Below are positions 27,316-35,414 of a stretch of DNA of 64,000 nt, piece by piece (position 1 is the first letter of the stretch; each line of letters begins with the position of its first letter). This DNA is from an uncultured Spartobacteria bacterium. Lineage in GTDB: Bacteria > Verrucomicrobiota > Verrucomicrobiia > Chthoniobacterales > Chthoniobacteraceae. The stretch is taken from assembly GCA_903882875.1 (NCBI GenBank), contig CAIRYQ010000089.1, forward strand, positions 26,430 to 90,429, given 5' to 3'. The notes beneath the pieces were generated by a model. It made no database searches and had not been told where the DNA came from. It saw only the letters and a program-made list of their open reading frames with translations. Position numbers and translations under genes: made by a program.

Positions 27316-27528
27316 ATGAACGCTCAGGAAGTGCTCGCCACCGTCGCCGCCATGCCCAGCGAGGAATGGATGAAGATCCAGACGGGCATTGCTGAAATGC
27401 TCGCGGCACGGTTTTCCAGCGAAGAGACCTCGGTGATTCGCGAGGCGCTTTCCGAAGCCGAGGCGGAGTTCGTGCGCGGGGAGGTCCTGCGGGAAGATGA
27501 TGTGCGGCGGCATTTCGGCCTGCCGTGA
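27316..27528 (+). CDS. Antitoxin of a ParE-type toxin-antitoxin pair
   Basis: 70 residues starting MNAQEVLATVAAMPSEEW. It resembles short addiction-module antidotes: an N-terminal helical part and a C-terminus SEAEAEFVRGEVLREDDV ending in HFGLP, a typical toxin-wrapping tail. It overlaps the toxin start by 4 bp (GTGA), the usual antitoxin-toxin order. The toxin that follows is interrupted by a stop codon, so this antitoxin may be an orphan now. Confidence 0.65.
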   Translation: MNAQEVLATVAAMPSEEWMKIQTGIAEMLAARFSSEETSVIREALSEAEAEFVRGEVLREDDVRRHFGLP

Positions 27529-27815
27529 AGCGCGAGGTCGTCTATGCCCGGCGAACGCTCCGGGACTTGGATCGGATTCACGCGTGGCTCGTTGATGAAT
27601 CACAGGACATCGCGGTGGCTGACCGTTTCATCAGCCAGTTGCTCACCGCCTGTTCCACTTTGGAATCCCTGCCGGAACGCTTCGCAGTGTATCCGTATGC
27701 CCGGACGTGAAGGATGATGCCCTTCGGCAATTATCTTGTCTTCTTTCAAGTTCACCCAGGTGCAGTCCTCGTCGGTCACATCCGCCATGCCGCCAGACGG
27801 CCCTTCGGCGGCTGA
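27525..27815 (+). pseudogene. RelE/ParE-family toxin with in-frame TGA at codon 62
   Basis: Start GTG at 27525 (MKREVVYARRTLRDLDRIHAW), typical of ParE toxins. Codon 62 is TGA (27708-27710). The frame then continues without shift for 34 more codons, RMMPFGNYLVFFQVHPGAVL and VGHIRHAARRPFGG, which is the rest of a ParE family member; the family motif usually reads as ART-W-x-x-RMMPF or similar. A Trp codon (TGG to TGA) is therefore the simplest cause. Full length would be 96 residues. It overlaps the antitoxin stop by 4 bp. Probably inactive. Confidence 0.8.
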
Positions 27816-28426
27816 TTGGTAGTGGGAATTGGGCGGAGCGTCTGCCGCATCGGGTGGAGCGTGTGCGGTATCCGATGAATCCCTTTGGCAATCCGCTGAC
27901 GGGATTGCCCAAACCGCTGACGGGTTTGCCGAATCCGCTGACAGATTTGCCCAATCCGCTGACGGGTTTGCCCAATCGGCTGACGGGTTTGCCCAATCGG
28001 CTGACGGGTTTGCCCAATCGGCTGACGGGTTTGCCCAATCGGCTGACGGGTTTGCTCAATCGGCTGACGGGTTTGCTCAATCGGCTGACGGGTTTGCTCA
28101 ATCGGCTGACGGGTTTGCTCAATCCGAGTAGTCCGCTCCGGGCCATTTTTTGGCTTTTTGTCAAGAAAACTGGCGTTTTCTGTATTTTCACCCGGCGGAT
28201 ACGGTGCAGAGACGGGCAGCGATTGGATTTCCCGCCGATCCAACGAAACGGACGAAGACGATACGTGATGCCCGCAGGCTCCTTCTTGGCGCCCTTCGTG
28301 TCCTTCGTAGTTCAATCCCAAAACCCCTGCCCACCGAATCCGGGGCTTGCATTCCGCCCGCCCTTCCTGCCATACACCCCGCGTCCGCAGGCTGGAATCC
28401 GCGATTGAATCCCACTCCTCAGAGCC
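27816..28426. other. Non-coding stretch with the tandem array
   Basis: From the toxin remnant to the TIR gene. It contains the 21-bp array (27893-28123) and about 300 bp after it without a convincing gene. I noticed no RNA gene or terminator of good quality. Confidence 0.5.
27893..28123. repeat. 21-bp tandem repeat array, 11 units
   Basis: Eleven head-to-tail copies of a 21-bp unit (CGGCTGACGGGTTTGCCCAAT and variants). Units 1-4 begin CCG; units 5-7 and 8-11 begin CGG, and units 8-11 carry CTCAAT in place of CCCAAT, so the array looks as if it grew in steps. Because the unit length is a multiple of 3, several frames on both strands stay open through it, but no start, context or composition favours a gene. 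Probably a non-coding minisatellite. Confidence 0.9.
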
Positions 28427-28696
28427 ATGTCAACCGAACCGCAACGCTTCGACTACGACGTCTTCCTGAGCCACAGCGCCAGGGACAAGCCGGTCGTGCG
28501 CGACGTGGCGGAGCGGCTGAAGGAGGACGGGCTGCGGGTGTGGTTCGATGCATGGGAGATCCGGCCCGGCGACAGCATCGAAGAAGCCCAGTCGAAGACT
28601 GCGAAGATCGAGGAAGGGCTGAAGCGCTTCCGCGTGATGGTGCTCTGCATGTCGGTGAATGCGTTCGGCTCGGACTGGGCGCAGTTGGAGACTTGA
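28427..28696 (+). pseudogene. TIR-domain protein, truncated
   Basis: 89 residues, MSTEPQRFDYDVFLSHSARD onward. FDYDVFLSHSARDKP, LRVWFDAWEIRPGD and a final FGSDWAQLET match the start of bacterial TIR proteins of the kind where the sequence continues for at least 60 residues after the AQLE position (from memory of the family). Here it stops immediately (ACT TGA), the following bases show no similarity to the expected continuation, and a different, lower-GC gene begins 31 bp later. Hence a truncated TIR gene, probably cut by an insertion at about 28690. TIR domains of this kind cleave NAD+ or signal in immunity. Confidence 0.7.
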
Positions 28697-28727
28697 TGCG
28701 CATTTCAAATCGGGTCTACATCACCAG

Positions 28728-29897
28728 ATGAAACCGCCCTCCAAAGACGAGATCGACGTCGGACTGCGAAAATCTAAGTTCGCCAGCAAAACGTTGCCCT
28801 ACCGAAACCGGCCCTTGTTTGAACAAGGCGAGATGGATTACAAGCGCAGGCTGGGTGCAAGGGTTGACCTCGCCTTACAAGCCTGTGACCGTAACGATAG
28901 AAATTGGCCGGACATGCTTAGTGCTGCAATGCGTTCCAAAGACAACAACATTGTGCCTTGGCAGCCTGTCGATTCGTTCTGCAAGTGGTTCACAACTAAA
29001 CCAGTTTCCGCTCGGAGGCTGCTGCGGGCGATGAATGACCAGCGCAAATTGCCTGTTGAACGGATGGCAATATTCTCCGAGGGGCTTTCGGACACAAAAC
29101 TCCCCCGCATGACTCAACCGGGCGCTCAACTTTCTTTGGGTTCTGTGCTCCTAATGGCTGGCGACCCGGAAAATTGTCCGCCAACTCGAACTGACGTGGT
29201 TAAATTTGTGGTGGAAAAACTCGGTTTGGAATGGGCTGCTGGCAAAGCGTCGGCAGCCGAGCGCTACGATTGCTTCCTGAGTATTTTGGATCGCTTGATT
29301 CAGGAATCTAGGCTTGGACCAATCGTGTTACAAAATCGCTTGGAGGCTCAAGGCATCGTTTGGTGCTGCAAGAGTCATTGGATGGAGAAAAACTCCAACT
29401 CTGAAGACGATGACATTGAGATAGAAACCCCAATCAGCGCAGATGCGGATATTGCGGACGCCGAGAGATCGCTGCAAGCTCTCACATCAACTGAACGTGA
29501 AACTGTAATTGCGGCCAGGCGTGGGCAGGGACGGTTTCGAAGTGCGCTACTCACCCGTTGGCTGCTGGCTTGTGCCGTGACGAATTGTACATACCACGCT
29601 GTCTTACGAGCGTCGCATCTGAAGCCTTGGAGGATTTGCAGCAATGCAGAACGGTTGTCGCCGGACAACGGGATGCTGCTAACTCCGACCCTCGACACAC
29701 TTCTTGATCAATACTTGATCTCGTTCGCCCCCAACGGACGCATCCTCGTTTCTAAGTCACTCAAATCCGACGATCTAGCGAAATTGGGAGTGACGACAGA
29801 GATGCGCTTGAGAAAAGTGATTGTCACTATGGAGCCATTTCTCAACCACCATCGATCTGAGTTCCAGCGTATGGAAAAAATGGTGCGGAAGCATTGA
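28728..29897 (+). CDS. HNH endonuclease-domain protein
   Basis: 389 residues. The C-terminal HNH_2-type domain (about 264-345) is clear: GQGRFRSALLTRWLLACAVT, the CysxxC-like CAVTNC, ASHLKPW with the first His, and NGMLLTPTLDTLLDQ with Asn. The N-terminal 260 residues are not recognised. HNH_2 proteins often act as restriction or defence nucleases; here the partner genes are missing. The composition is clearly lower in GC than its neighbours, so it was probably gained by transfer. The ATG at 28728 is chosen because the frame before it runs back into the TIR gene in another frame. No SD is seen. Confidence 0.7.
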   Translation: MKPPSKDEIDVGLRKSKFASKTLPYRNRPLFEQGEMDYKRRLGARVDLALQACDRNDRNWPDMLSAAMRSKDNNIVPWQPVDSFCKWFTTKPVSARRLLRAMNDQRKLPVERMAIFSEGLSDTKLPRMTQPGAQLSLGSVLLMAGDPENCPPTRTDVVKFVVEKLGLEWAAGKASAAERYDCFLSILDRLIQESRLGPIVLQNRLEAQGIVWCCKSHWMEKNSNSEDDDIEIETPISADADIADAERSLQALTSTERETVIAARRGQGRFRSALLTRWLLACAVTNCTYHAVLRASHLKPWRICSNAERLSPDNGMLLTPTLDTLLDQYLISFAPNGRILVSKSLKSDDLAKLGVTTEMRLRKVIVTMEPFLNHHRSEFQRMEKMVRKH

Positions 29898-29996
29898 TTC
29901 TCTCCGCTGTCCGATCCCTCAGGCCAAAGGCCTGACGCAAGCCAGCCCAGCGAGGAACGAGCGCCACCCTGGGGCTGTAAACAAAGAATGACCAAT

Positions 29997-30043
29997 GCCC
30001 CAACGGGGCTTTGCAAATAGGGGTTGCTGTGCCCCGTTGGGGC
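29997..30043. repeat. Inverted repeat, 13-bp arms
   Basis: GCCCCAACGGGGC (29997-30009) and its reverse complement GCCCCGTTGGGGC (30031-30043) with a 21-nt spacer. Each arm is itself a short palindrome around AA/TT. Likely a repetitive extragenic element; no copies elsewhere in this window were noticed. Confidence 0.8.
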
Positions 30044-30070
30044 GTGGGGCTGATTTGTCGCACGAGTCCC

Positions 30071-30112
30071 AGGGCAAGACCGCGTTATGATTGCATAGCG
30101 CGGTCTTGCCCT
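30071..30112. repeat. Long hairpin, 14-bp perfect stem
   Basis: AGGGCAAGACCGCG (30071-30084) pairs perfectly with CGCGGTCTTGCCCT (30099-30112). The loop can add a G-U pair and four more pairs, giving a stem of about 19 bp with a tetraloop. No T-run follows on either side, so an intrinsic terminator is less likely than a palindromic element or a structured RNA. Confidence 0.85.
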
Positions 30113-30303
30113 TGTTGATGGGGCTTTGGCCCGCGGCGGCTAGCGTGGGGGGCGCGGAAATGTAGGCGAGATCGTGAGAGCACGGGCGCGCGTTTTCACG
30201 GAGGCTGCTGGGATTTTCGGCGGAGGGATCAGCCTCGCGCTTGGCGGACATCGCCCGTCTCCGGTGCCGCCCGGTGACTCTGGCGGGAGCGGTGGCGGAA
30301 TGA

Positions 30304-31767
30304 TCAGTTCCCCGGCTCGGGCACGTCCGCGCGATCCTCGAAGCGCGTGAACTCTTTCAGGAACGTCAGCGGCACATCGTCCGTGGGGCCGTTGCGCTGC
30401 TTGGCGATGATGAGCGTCGCCTTGCCCTCGGCCTCGGCCTTGGCCTCGTCGGTGTCGGCGTAATAGACTTCGCGCACGAGCAGGCCCACGACATCGGCGT
30501 CCTGCTCGATGGTGCCGGATTCGCGGAGGTCGCTCAGGCGCGGGCGACCTTTGGCTTCGCCCGTGCGGCCCTCGGGGTTTCGGTTGAGCTGCGCGAGGAC
30601 GACGATGGGGATGTTCAGTTCCTTCGCGAGAGCCTTCAGGCCGGAGCTGATTTCGGCGATTTCGAGCTGGCGGTTGTCCTGCGCGCGGCGGCTCGTGCTG
30701 CGCAGGAGCTGAAGGTAATCAATGAAGATCGCCGCGATGTCGTGCTGGCTCTTCATCCGGCGCGCCTTTGCGCGGAGTTCCAGAATGGAAAGGCTGCTCG
30801 TGTCATCAATCAGGATTTTTGCGGACGCGAGTTTTGCCGCGCCCGCGGTGAGGGCGGGGAAGTCGCGGTCGCTCAGGAAGCCGTTGCGGATGGATGCGAG
30901 GTTCACGCGAGCAATCGAGCAGAGGAACCGCTGCACGAGCTGCTGCGAACTCATTTCCAGCGAGAACACGGCGACGGCCTTGCCGAGTTCCACGGCGATG
31001 TGCTCGGCCATGTTCATCGCGAACGCCGTCTTGCCCATCGAGGGACGCGCCGCGATGACGAACATCTCCGCGCCGTGCAGGCCGTCGGTGAGCTTGTCGA
31101 GATTCTTGAAGCCGGTGGACAGGCCGCTGATTTTCCCGCGGCTCTCGTAGAGCTTGTTGATGTCGCCGATGGCCTTCATGACCATGTCCTTCAGGCTCGC
31201 CGCCTTGTCCTTGAAGCGGTCCTTGGCGATTTGGAAAATCTTCGTCTCCACCTCGTCGAGCAGCCCCTGCGTGTTGTCCTGCTCCTCGTAGCTGCGCGCG
31301 GAGTATTCGTTGCAGACTTTGATGATTTCCCGAAGCGTGTATTTCTCCAGGAGGATCTCGATGTAGTAGTTCGCGTTCGCCGCGGTGGGGAGAAAGACGA
31401 AGAGATCGTTCAGCGCCGCCGGGCCGCCGATTTGATCGAGCCGGTTCCGGTCGCGCAGGAACTGCGCGATGGTGATGAAATCAATCGGCCTGTTCGCATT
31501 CCACAGCTCCAGCAGCGTCTCGAAAATCTCGCCGTGCGCCGGAATGTAGAAGGTCTCCTTCGTCACGCCGCTCTCGACGGCGAGGCCGATCACGTCCTTC
31601 GGTGCGAGCAGGATCGAACTGAGCACGCCTTTCTCGGCGTTGGGCGCCTGTGGGAATTCCCGGTGAAAATCCGGTGGATAAGTCACCTTTCCCCGCAAGT
31701 CATTTTTGGGCTTGTCGCCCCGGCTCTTTTCAGAACCCGGATTCCCTGGTTTGGGATCCGCTGCCAT
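30304..31767 (-). CDS. dnaB: Replicative DNA helicase
   Basis: 487 residues. The N-terminal DnaB domain (FPQAPNAEKGVLSSILL) is followed by the RecA-type motor with Walker A ARPSMGKTAF, Walker B IAAIFIDYLQLLR and the conserved PIVVLAQLNRNPEGR and GTIEQDADVVGLL. A Lys-rich extension precedes the domain. It unwinds the parental duplex at the fork as a hexamer. Transcribed after rplI, with a 6-bp gap (rplI-dnaB unit). The start at 31767 gives the family length. Confidence 0.97.
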   Translation of the reverse strand: MAADPKPGNPGSEKSRGDKPKNDLRGKVTYPPDFHREFPQAPNAEKGVLSSILLAPKDVIGLAVESGVTKETFYIPAHGEIFETLLELWNANRPIDFITIAQFLRDRNRLDQIGGPAALNDLFVFLPTAANANYYIEILLEKYTLREIIKVCNEYSARSYEEQDNTQGLLDEVETKIFQIAKDRFKDKAASLKDMVMKAIGDINKLYESRGKISGLSTGFKNLDKLTDGLHGAEMFVIAARPSMGKTAFAMNMAEHIAVELGKAVAVFSLEMSSQQLVQRFLCSIARVNLASIRNGFLSDRDFPALTAGAAKLASAKILIDDTSSLSILELRAKARRMKSQHDIAAIFIDYLQLLRSTSRRAQDNRQLEIAEISSGLKALAKELNIPIVVLAQLNRNPEGRTGEAKGRPRLSDLRESGTIEQDADVVGLLVREVYYADTDEAKAEAEGKATLIIAKQRNGPTDDVPLTFLKEFTRFEDRADVPEPGN

Positions 31768-31773
31768 CGGAGA

Positions 31774-32340
31774 CTACTCCTTGTGCTTGGCCTTGGACTT
31801 CGCCTTGTAGCCGCCGACGGTTTTTTCCGTCTTCGGGGCTTCCTCGCCCTCGGGTTTCGCAGGTTCCACCGCCACCGGCGTCTTCGGCGCGATGGTCACG
31901 GTCACGGTCGCAGTGATGTCATGGTGCAGCTTGATCTCCACCTCATGCTTGCCGGAATCCTTGAGCGCCTTGGGGAGCACGATGCTGTGGCGGTCGAACT
32001 CCGTGTTCCCACCGAGCTCCGCGCGAATCTTGTCCGCAATGTCCGACGCCGTCACCGAGCCGAACGCCTTGCCCTGCTCGCCGGTCTCCAGCTCGAAAGT
32101 CAGCTTCATCTTGCCGATGCGGCGCGCGAAATCCTGCGCGTCGTTCAGCTCCTTGGCCTCGCGTTCGGCGCGCTTTTTCTTGAGCACATTGATGCGATGC
32201 ACGGCCCCCGAGGATTTCTCGATCGCCTTGCCCTGCGGGAGCAGGAAATTGCGCGCGTAGCCCGCCTTGACTTTTACGAGATCGGCTTCTGCGCCGAGGT
32301 TCGGCACTTTTTCGGTGAGGATGACTTCAGTGGTAGGCAT
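31774..32340 (-). CDS. rplI: 50S ribosomal protein L9
   Basis: 188 residues. The bL9 signature appears in GAEADLVKVKAGYARNFLLP and the C-terminal domain in FGSVTASDIADKIRAELGG. It is about 40 residues longer than usual because of a Lys/Pro/Glu-rich tail (about 150-188). The leader is CA-rich with no SD. It is the first gene of a unit with dnaB; rpsR is not adjacent, unlike in many bacteria. Confidence 0.97.
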   Translation of the reverse strand: MPTTEVILTEKVPNLGAEADLVKVKAGYARNFLLPQGKAIEKSSGAVHRINVLKKKRAEREAKELNDAQDFARRIGKMKLTFELETGEQGKAFGSVTASDIADKIRAELGGNTEFDRHSIVLPKALKDSGKHEVEIKLHHDITATVTVTIAPKTPVAVEPAKPEGEEAPKTEKTVGGYKAKSKAKHKE

Positions 32341-32742
32341 GGCGGAAAGTTTTGCGGGTTTGCGGTTGGAAAAAGGGGTGCGTTGATAGTCCTGCCCACC
32401 GGGGTTGTCAAAGGCATTCTGCTTTTTGTCGCGCGATTAAAGCGAACCGCGGATGAAGGGAGGCATTTTGGCCGGCGCAGGCGTTCACTCCGGCGCTACG
32501 CCTTCCACTGGCACGTCCGTTTTGAAAGTTGGTGTGACAATGGTTCTCCGGCCCGCATTTTCACACCGGGAATGATCAGACAGCTCCGGATATTTCAGCG
32601 GCTCTATCCTCGTTCCTCCACGTTTCTCCGCGGATCTCCAGAAAATCCGCGGCCCGCTCCCGGCGTGATTTTCATCCGCACGAGAAAACTGCGCGGGCGC
32701 TGCTTGACGCTGCCGCGAACTCGCTCCACTCTGCGCGTTCTT
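32341..32742. promoter_or_regulatory. Divergent intergenic region (rplI and TPR gene)
   Basis: 402 bp between two divergent units: rplI-dnaB on minus and the TPR-lptE set on plus. Both promoters must be here. A hairpin with an 8-bp stem (CCGCGGAT at 32628-32635 with ATCCGCGG at 32645-32652) lies near the plus-strand gene. I see no promoter of high quality. Confidence 0.4.
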
Positions 32743-34059
32743 ATGCGAAAGCCAGTGATCATCCCAGCCCTCACCGTCACCGCGATCCTCTGTGCGGCTC
32801 CGATGGCGGACGCGCTGGACATCTTCGGATGGAAGCCGTTCGGGTCGAAAAATGCGGTCAAGACTGCGGCTCCGGCTGCGAACGAATCCGGCGCGGAGCA
32901 GGAACTCCGCCGCGGCGAGGCGCAGGAGGCCGATGGCAAGCTGGACTCGGCGCTGAAGGTGTTCCGCGCCATCGTGAAGTCCGAGCCGCTGACGACTGCG
33001 GCTGCGAAGGCGCAGTACCACGTCGGCCACATCCTCGAGCGCAAGGGCGACACGCAGGCGGCGTTCAAGGCTTACACCGAATACACGACGAAATATCCGA
33101 ACGGGACGGATTTCGACGGAGTGATCAAGGCGCAGTTCGACATCGGGAAGCTGTATCTCGGCGGGAAGAAATCGAAGGTGATGGGAGTTTCGGTGCAGTT
33201 GAAATCGCCCTACGAGGATGCGGAGAAAATGTTCGCCGAGATCGTGAAGCGCGCGCCCTATCACCGTCTCGCACCGCTCGCGCAGTTCAATTACGGCCTC
33301 GCCCTTGAGAAGCAGACGAAGGTCGCCGAGGCCGTCGCCGCATATAAGGATCTGATCACCCGTTTCCCCGGCGATCCCGTGGCGCACGACGCGCAGTACC
33401 AGATCGGCTACGTGCAGCTCCACGAGGCGCAGACGGGCAGCTACAACCAGCAGACGCGGCAGCAGGCGGTGGAGTCCTTCGAGGAATACATGAACCGCCA
33501 GCCGAAGAGCGAGAAGACGGCGCAGGCGCGCGAGAACGTGAAGGCGCTCACCGCGGCTGAGATCAAGAGCACGATGGACATCGCAAAATTCTACGACAAG
33601 ACGAAGAACTACAGGGCCGCGGCGGTGTACTACAACGAGGTGATCCGCAACGCACCGGGCGGCAAGGAAAGCGACCATGCGCGCAAGCGCATCGAGGAAC
33701 TCAAGGGCATCGCCGGAGCGGACGTGCTGCGCACCGCGCCCGAAAAGGCGCAGACCGGCGACATGGCTCTCGCTCGTCGGCGCGCGCAGGCACGCGTGGA
33801 TGTCGCCAGCCGGCCAGATTTCAACGGCCCGTACATCCCGCTCCCTTCCCTGCCCGACGACGGGCGTCCGAACATCCGCACACCGCTCGCGCCGATGGGG
33901 CCGGTCACCGAGCCGCCGCTCCCGGCCTTGGATCCGCTGCAGGATCCTTCTCTTCCGAAGCTGCGCACCGGCGACCCGCTCATCCCGCTCGCGCCGCTGC
34001 CGCCGCCTGCGCCCGATCCGGGCAAGCCCGACGCGGAGCCTCCGAAAAAGGCGCAATGA
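32743..34059 (+). CDS. Periplasmic TPR protein, BamD/YbgF-like
   Basis: 438 residues. Signal peptide MRKPVIIPALTVTAILCA to about residue 25. At least four TPR-like helical repeats (AAAKAQYHVGHILERKGDTQ, APLAQFNYGLALEKQTKVA, DAQYQIGYVQL, YRAAAVYYNEVIRNAPGG), followed by a Pro-rich C-terminal tail. The repeats and the LptE-like gene overlapping downstream suggest outer-membrane assembly (BamD-type), but there is no lipobox, so it may be a periplasmic YbgF-like scaffold. The start 32743 follows from the signal peptide. Lower-frame extensions are shadows. Confidence 0.75.
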   Translation: MRKPVIIPALTVTAILCAAPMADALDIFGWKPFGSKNAVKTAAPAANESGAEQELRRGEAQEADGKLDSALKVFRAIVKSEPLTTAAAKAQYHVGHILERKGDTQAAFKAYTEYTTKYPNGTDFDGVIKAQFDIGKLYLGGKKSKVMGVSVQLKSPYEDAEKMFAEIVKRAPYHRLAPLAQFNYGLALEKQTKVAEAVAAYKDLITRFPGDPVAHDAQYQIGYVQLHEAQTGSYNQQTRQQAVESFEEYMNRQPKSEKTAQARENVKALTAAEIKSTMDIAKFYDKTKNYRAAAVYYNEVIRNAPGGKESDHARKRIEELKGIAGADVLRTAPEKAQTGDMALARRRAQARVDVASRPDFNGPYIPLPSLPDDGRPNIRTPLAPMGPVTEPPLPALDPLQDPSLPKLRTGDPLIPLAPLPPPAPDPGKPDAEPPKKAQ

Positions 34060-34595
34060 GGTCCGTGCTCGCGCTGCTGTCGGTGCTGACAGCGATCCTC
34101 TGTGCCTCGTGCGGCTACCGCATCGGCCCGGTGAAGCCGAAGAAGCTCGAGAACGTCCACCGCATCTGCGTGAAGAATTTCAAGAACGAAACGCTCGAGC
34201 CGCGCATGGAGGCGATGCTCGCGAGCGCGGTCATCAAGCAGCTCCAGCTCGACGGAACCTACCAGATCACCAACGAGGATCACGCGGACGCAATTCTCGA
34301 AGGCACGCTGAATCGCATTGACCGCCTGCCTTCGCGTGCGGTGCGGGGGAATGTCCTGCAAAGTTCGGAATACCGGCTCACGATCTCCGCCAGCTACCGG
34401 CTCGTCTCGGCAAACTCCGGCACGCTGCTCGACCAGCGGAACGTGATCGGCACGACGGATTTTTTCGTCTCCGCCGGATCGAGCGGTTCGGATCTGCTCA
34501 CCGCCGATTCCGCGCAGGACGAACGGCAGGCGATGCCCCTCGCCGTCGAGGATCTCGCCACACGAATCTCCAGTCTCGTCAGCGAAGGCTGGTGA
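34056..34595 (+). CDS. lptE: LptE-like outer-membrane lipoprotein
   Basis: 179 residues. The lipobox CASC (Cys19) follows MRSVLALLSVLTAIL. After it, CGYRIGPVKPKKL and FKNETLEPRMEAMLASAVIKQ fit the LptE pattern (GYxxG, a helix, then the beta-strand part with IEGTLNRID). LptE plugs the LptD barrel that places LPS in the outer membrane. It overlaps the TPR gene by 4 bp (ATGA). The symbol is by similarity; sequence divergence in this family is high. Confidence 0.7.
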   Translation: MRSVLALLSVLTAILCASCGYRIGPVKPKKLENVHRICVKNFKNETLEPRMEAMLASAVIKQLQLDGTYQITNEDHADAILEGTLNRIDRLPSRAVRGNVLQSSEYRLTISASYRLVSANSGTLLDQRNVIGTTDFFVSAGSSGSDLLTADSAQDERQAMPLAVEDLATRISSLVSEGW

Positions 34596-34712
34596 CGGCG
34601 GAAGTCGAAAGTTGCGTGGCGAAAAAGCTCGCGCCCGCATTTCACTCAAAGATTCATGCTGCGATTGAAATGCCCGGAGCCGCAGGACTGCGCGCAAGAC
34701 GCTGATTTTTTC

Positions 34713-34740
34713 CTCTCCACTCTCAACATTCCACTCTCCA
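34713..34740 (-). repeat. Heptamer repeat array, 4 units
   Basis: On the plus strand: CTCTCCA, CTCTCAA, CATTCCA, CTCTCCA, four 7-bp units ending 9 bp before the rsmI start. On the minus strand it reads GTGGAGA-type units, the same period as the other arrays of this window. Confidence 0.85.
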
Positions 34741-34748
34741 CTGCCGCC

Positions 34749-35414
34749 GTGCTCACCCTCGTCCCAACGCCCATCGGCAATCTCGGCGACATCACGCTGC
34801 GCGCGCTCGAAGTGCTGAAGGATGCCGACCTGATCGCCTGCGAGGACACGCGGCACAGCCTGAATCTGCTCCGGCACTTCGGGATTCAGAAACCGCTCGT
34901 GAGCTACCACGAGCACAACGAGGCGCAGCGCACCGCGGAATTCATCGGGCAGCTCTCGGCGGGAAAAAAAATCGCCGTCATCACGGATGCCGGAATGCCC
35001 GGCATCAGCGATCCCGGCCACCGCATCCTGCGCGCGTGCCGCGAGCGCGGCATCCCATTCACCGTGCTGCCCGGTGCGAGCGCGGTCGTCACCGCCGTCG
35101 TCGGATCGGGTTTCGATGCGTCGAAATTTTACTACGCGGGGTTCGTTCCTGTGAAAAGCGGAGGGCGCGAGCGCGACCTGCGCGCCGCCGGTGAACGCAG
35201 CGAGACGACCGTATTTTTTGAATCCCCGCACCGTATCGTGAAGACGCTCGCCGCCGCCGCCACGCTCATGCCCGCGCGTCCGCTGTGCGTCGCGCGCGAA
35301 CTCACGAAGACCTTCGAGGAATATCGCCGCGGCACTGCCGCCGAACTCCTCGCACACTACACCGCGCATCCGCCGAAGGGAGAGATCGTGCTCCTCGTCG
35401 CAGCACTCGACTGA
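34749..35414 (+). CDS. rsmI: 16S rRNA (cytidine-2'-O)-methyltransferase
   Basis: 221 residues from GTG at 34749 (MLTLVPTPIGNLGDITLRAL), the usual RsmI N-terminus. Motifs: ACEDTRHSLNLL, SYHEHNE, TDAGMPGISDPG (SAM), VLPGASAVVTA, and the closing GEIVLLV. It methylates C1402 in the decoding centre. The in-frame upstream codons to 34656 run through the heptamer array and are rejected. The GTG lies 9 bp after the array, so the repeat sits in the leader. The stop overlaps the next start (TGATG). Confidence 0.93.
   Translation: MLTLVPTPIGNLGDITLRALEVLKDADLIACEDTRHSLNLLRHFGIQKPLVSYHEHNEAQRTAEFIGQLSAGKKIAVITDAGMPGISDPGHRILRACRERGIPFTVLPGASAVVTAVVGSGFDASKFYYAGFVPVKSGGRERDLRAAGERSETTVFFESPHRIVKTLAAAATLMPARPLCVARELTKTFEEYRRGTAAELLAHYTAHPPKGEIVLLVAALD

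Larger units (their letters stand above)
29898..30303. other. Non-coding spacer with palindromic elements
   Basis: Between the HNH gene and dnaB. It contains the two palindromic elements listed separately and otherwise nothing I can identify; no tRNA or small gene is evident. Confidence 0.6.

Noticed and set aside
27708..27710. Selenocysteine or reassigned TGA in the toxin
   Set aside because: Other genes in the window use TGA as stop and no SECIS-like structure was noticed; a nonsense mutation is simpler.
27893..28123. CRISPR array
   Set aside because: Repeats are 21 bp directly joined without spacers, and no cas gene is near.
27707..28408. Protein with PLTGLPN-type heptapeptide repeats
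   Set aside because: It arises because the 21-bp repeat is open in several frames. It has no convincing start and no similarity outside the array.
30742..32742. Frame extending the TPR gene upstream by about 667 codons
   Set aside because: This part is antisense to dnaB and rplI. The real start is the signal peptide at 32743.
33630..35369. Long minus-strand frame across TPR, lptE and rsmI
   Set aside because: It is a shadow frame; the plus strand has clear families here.
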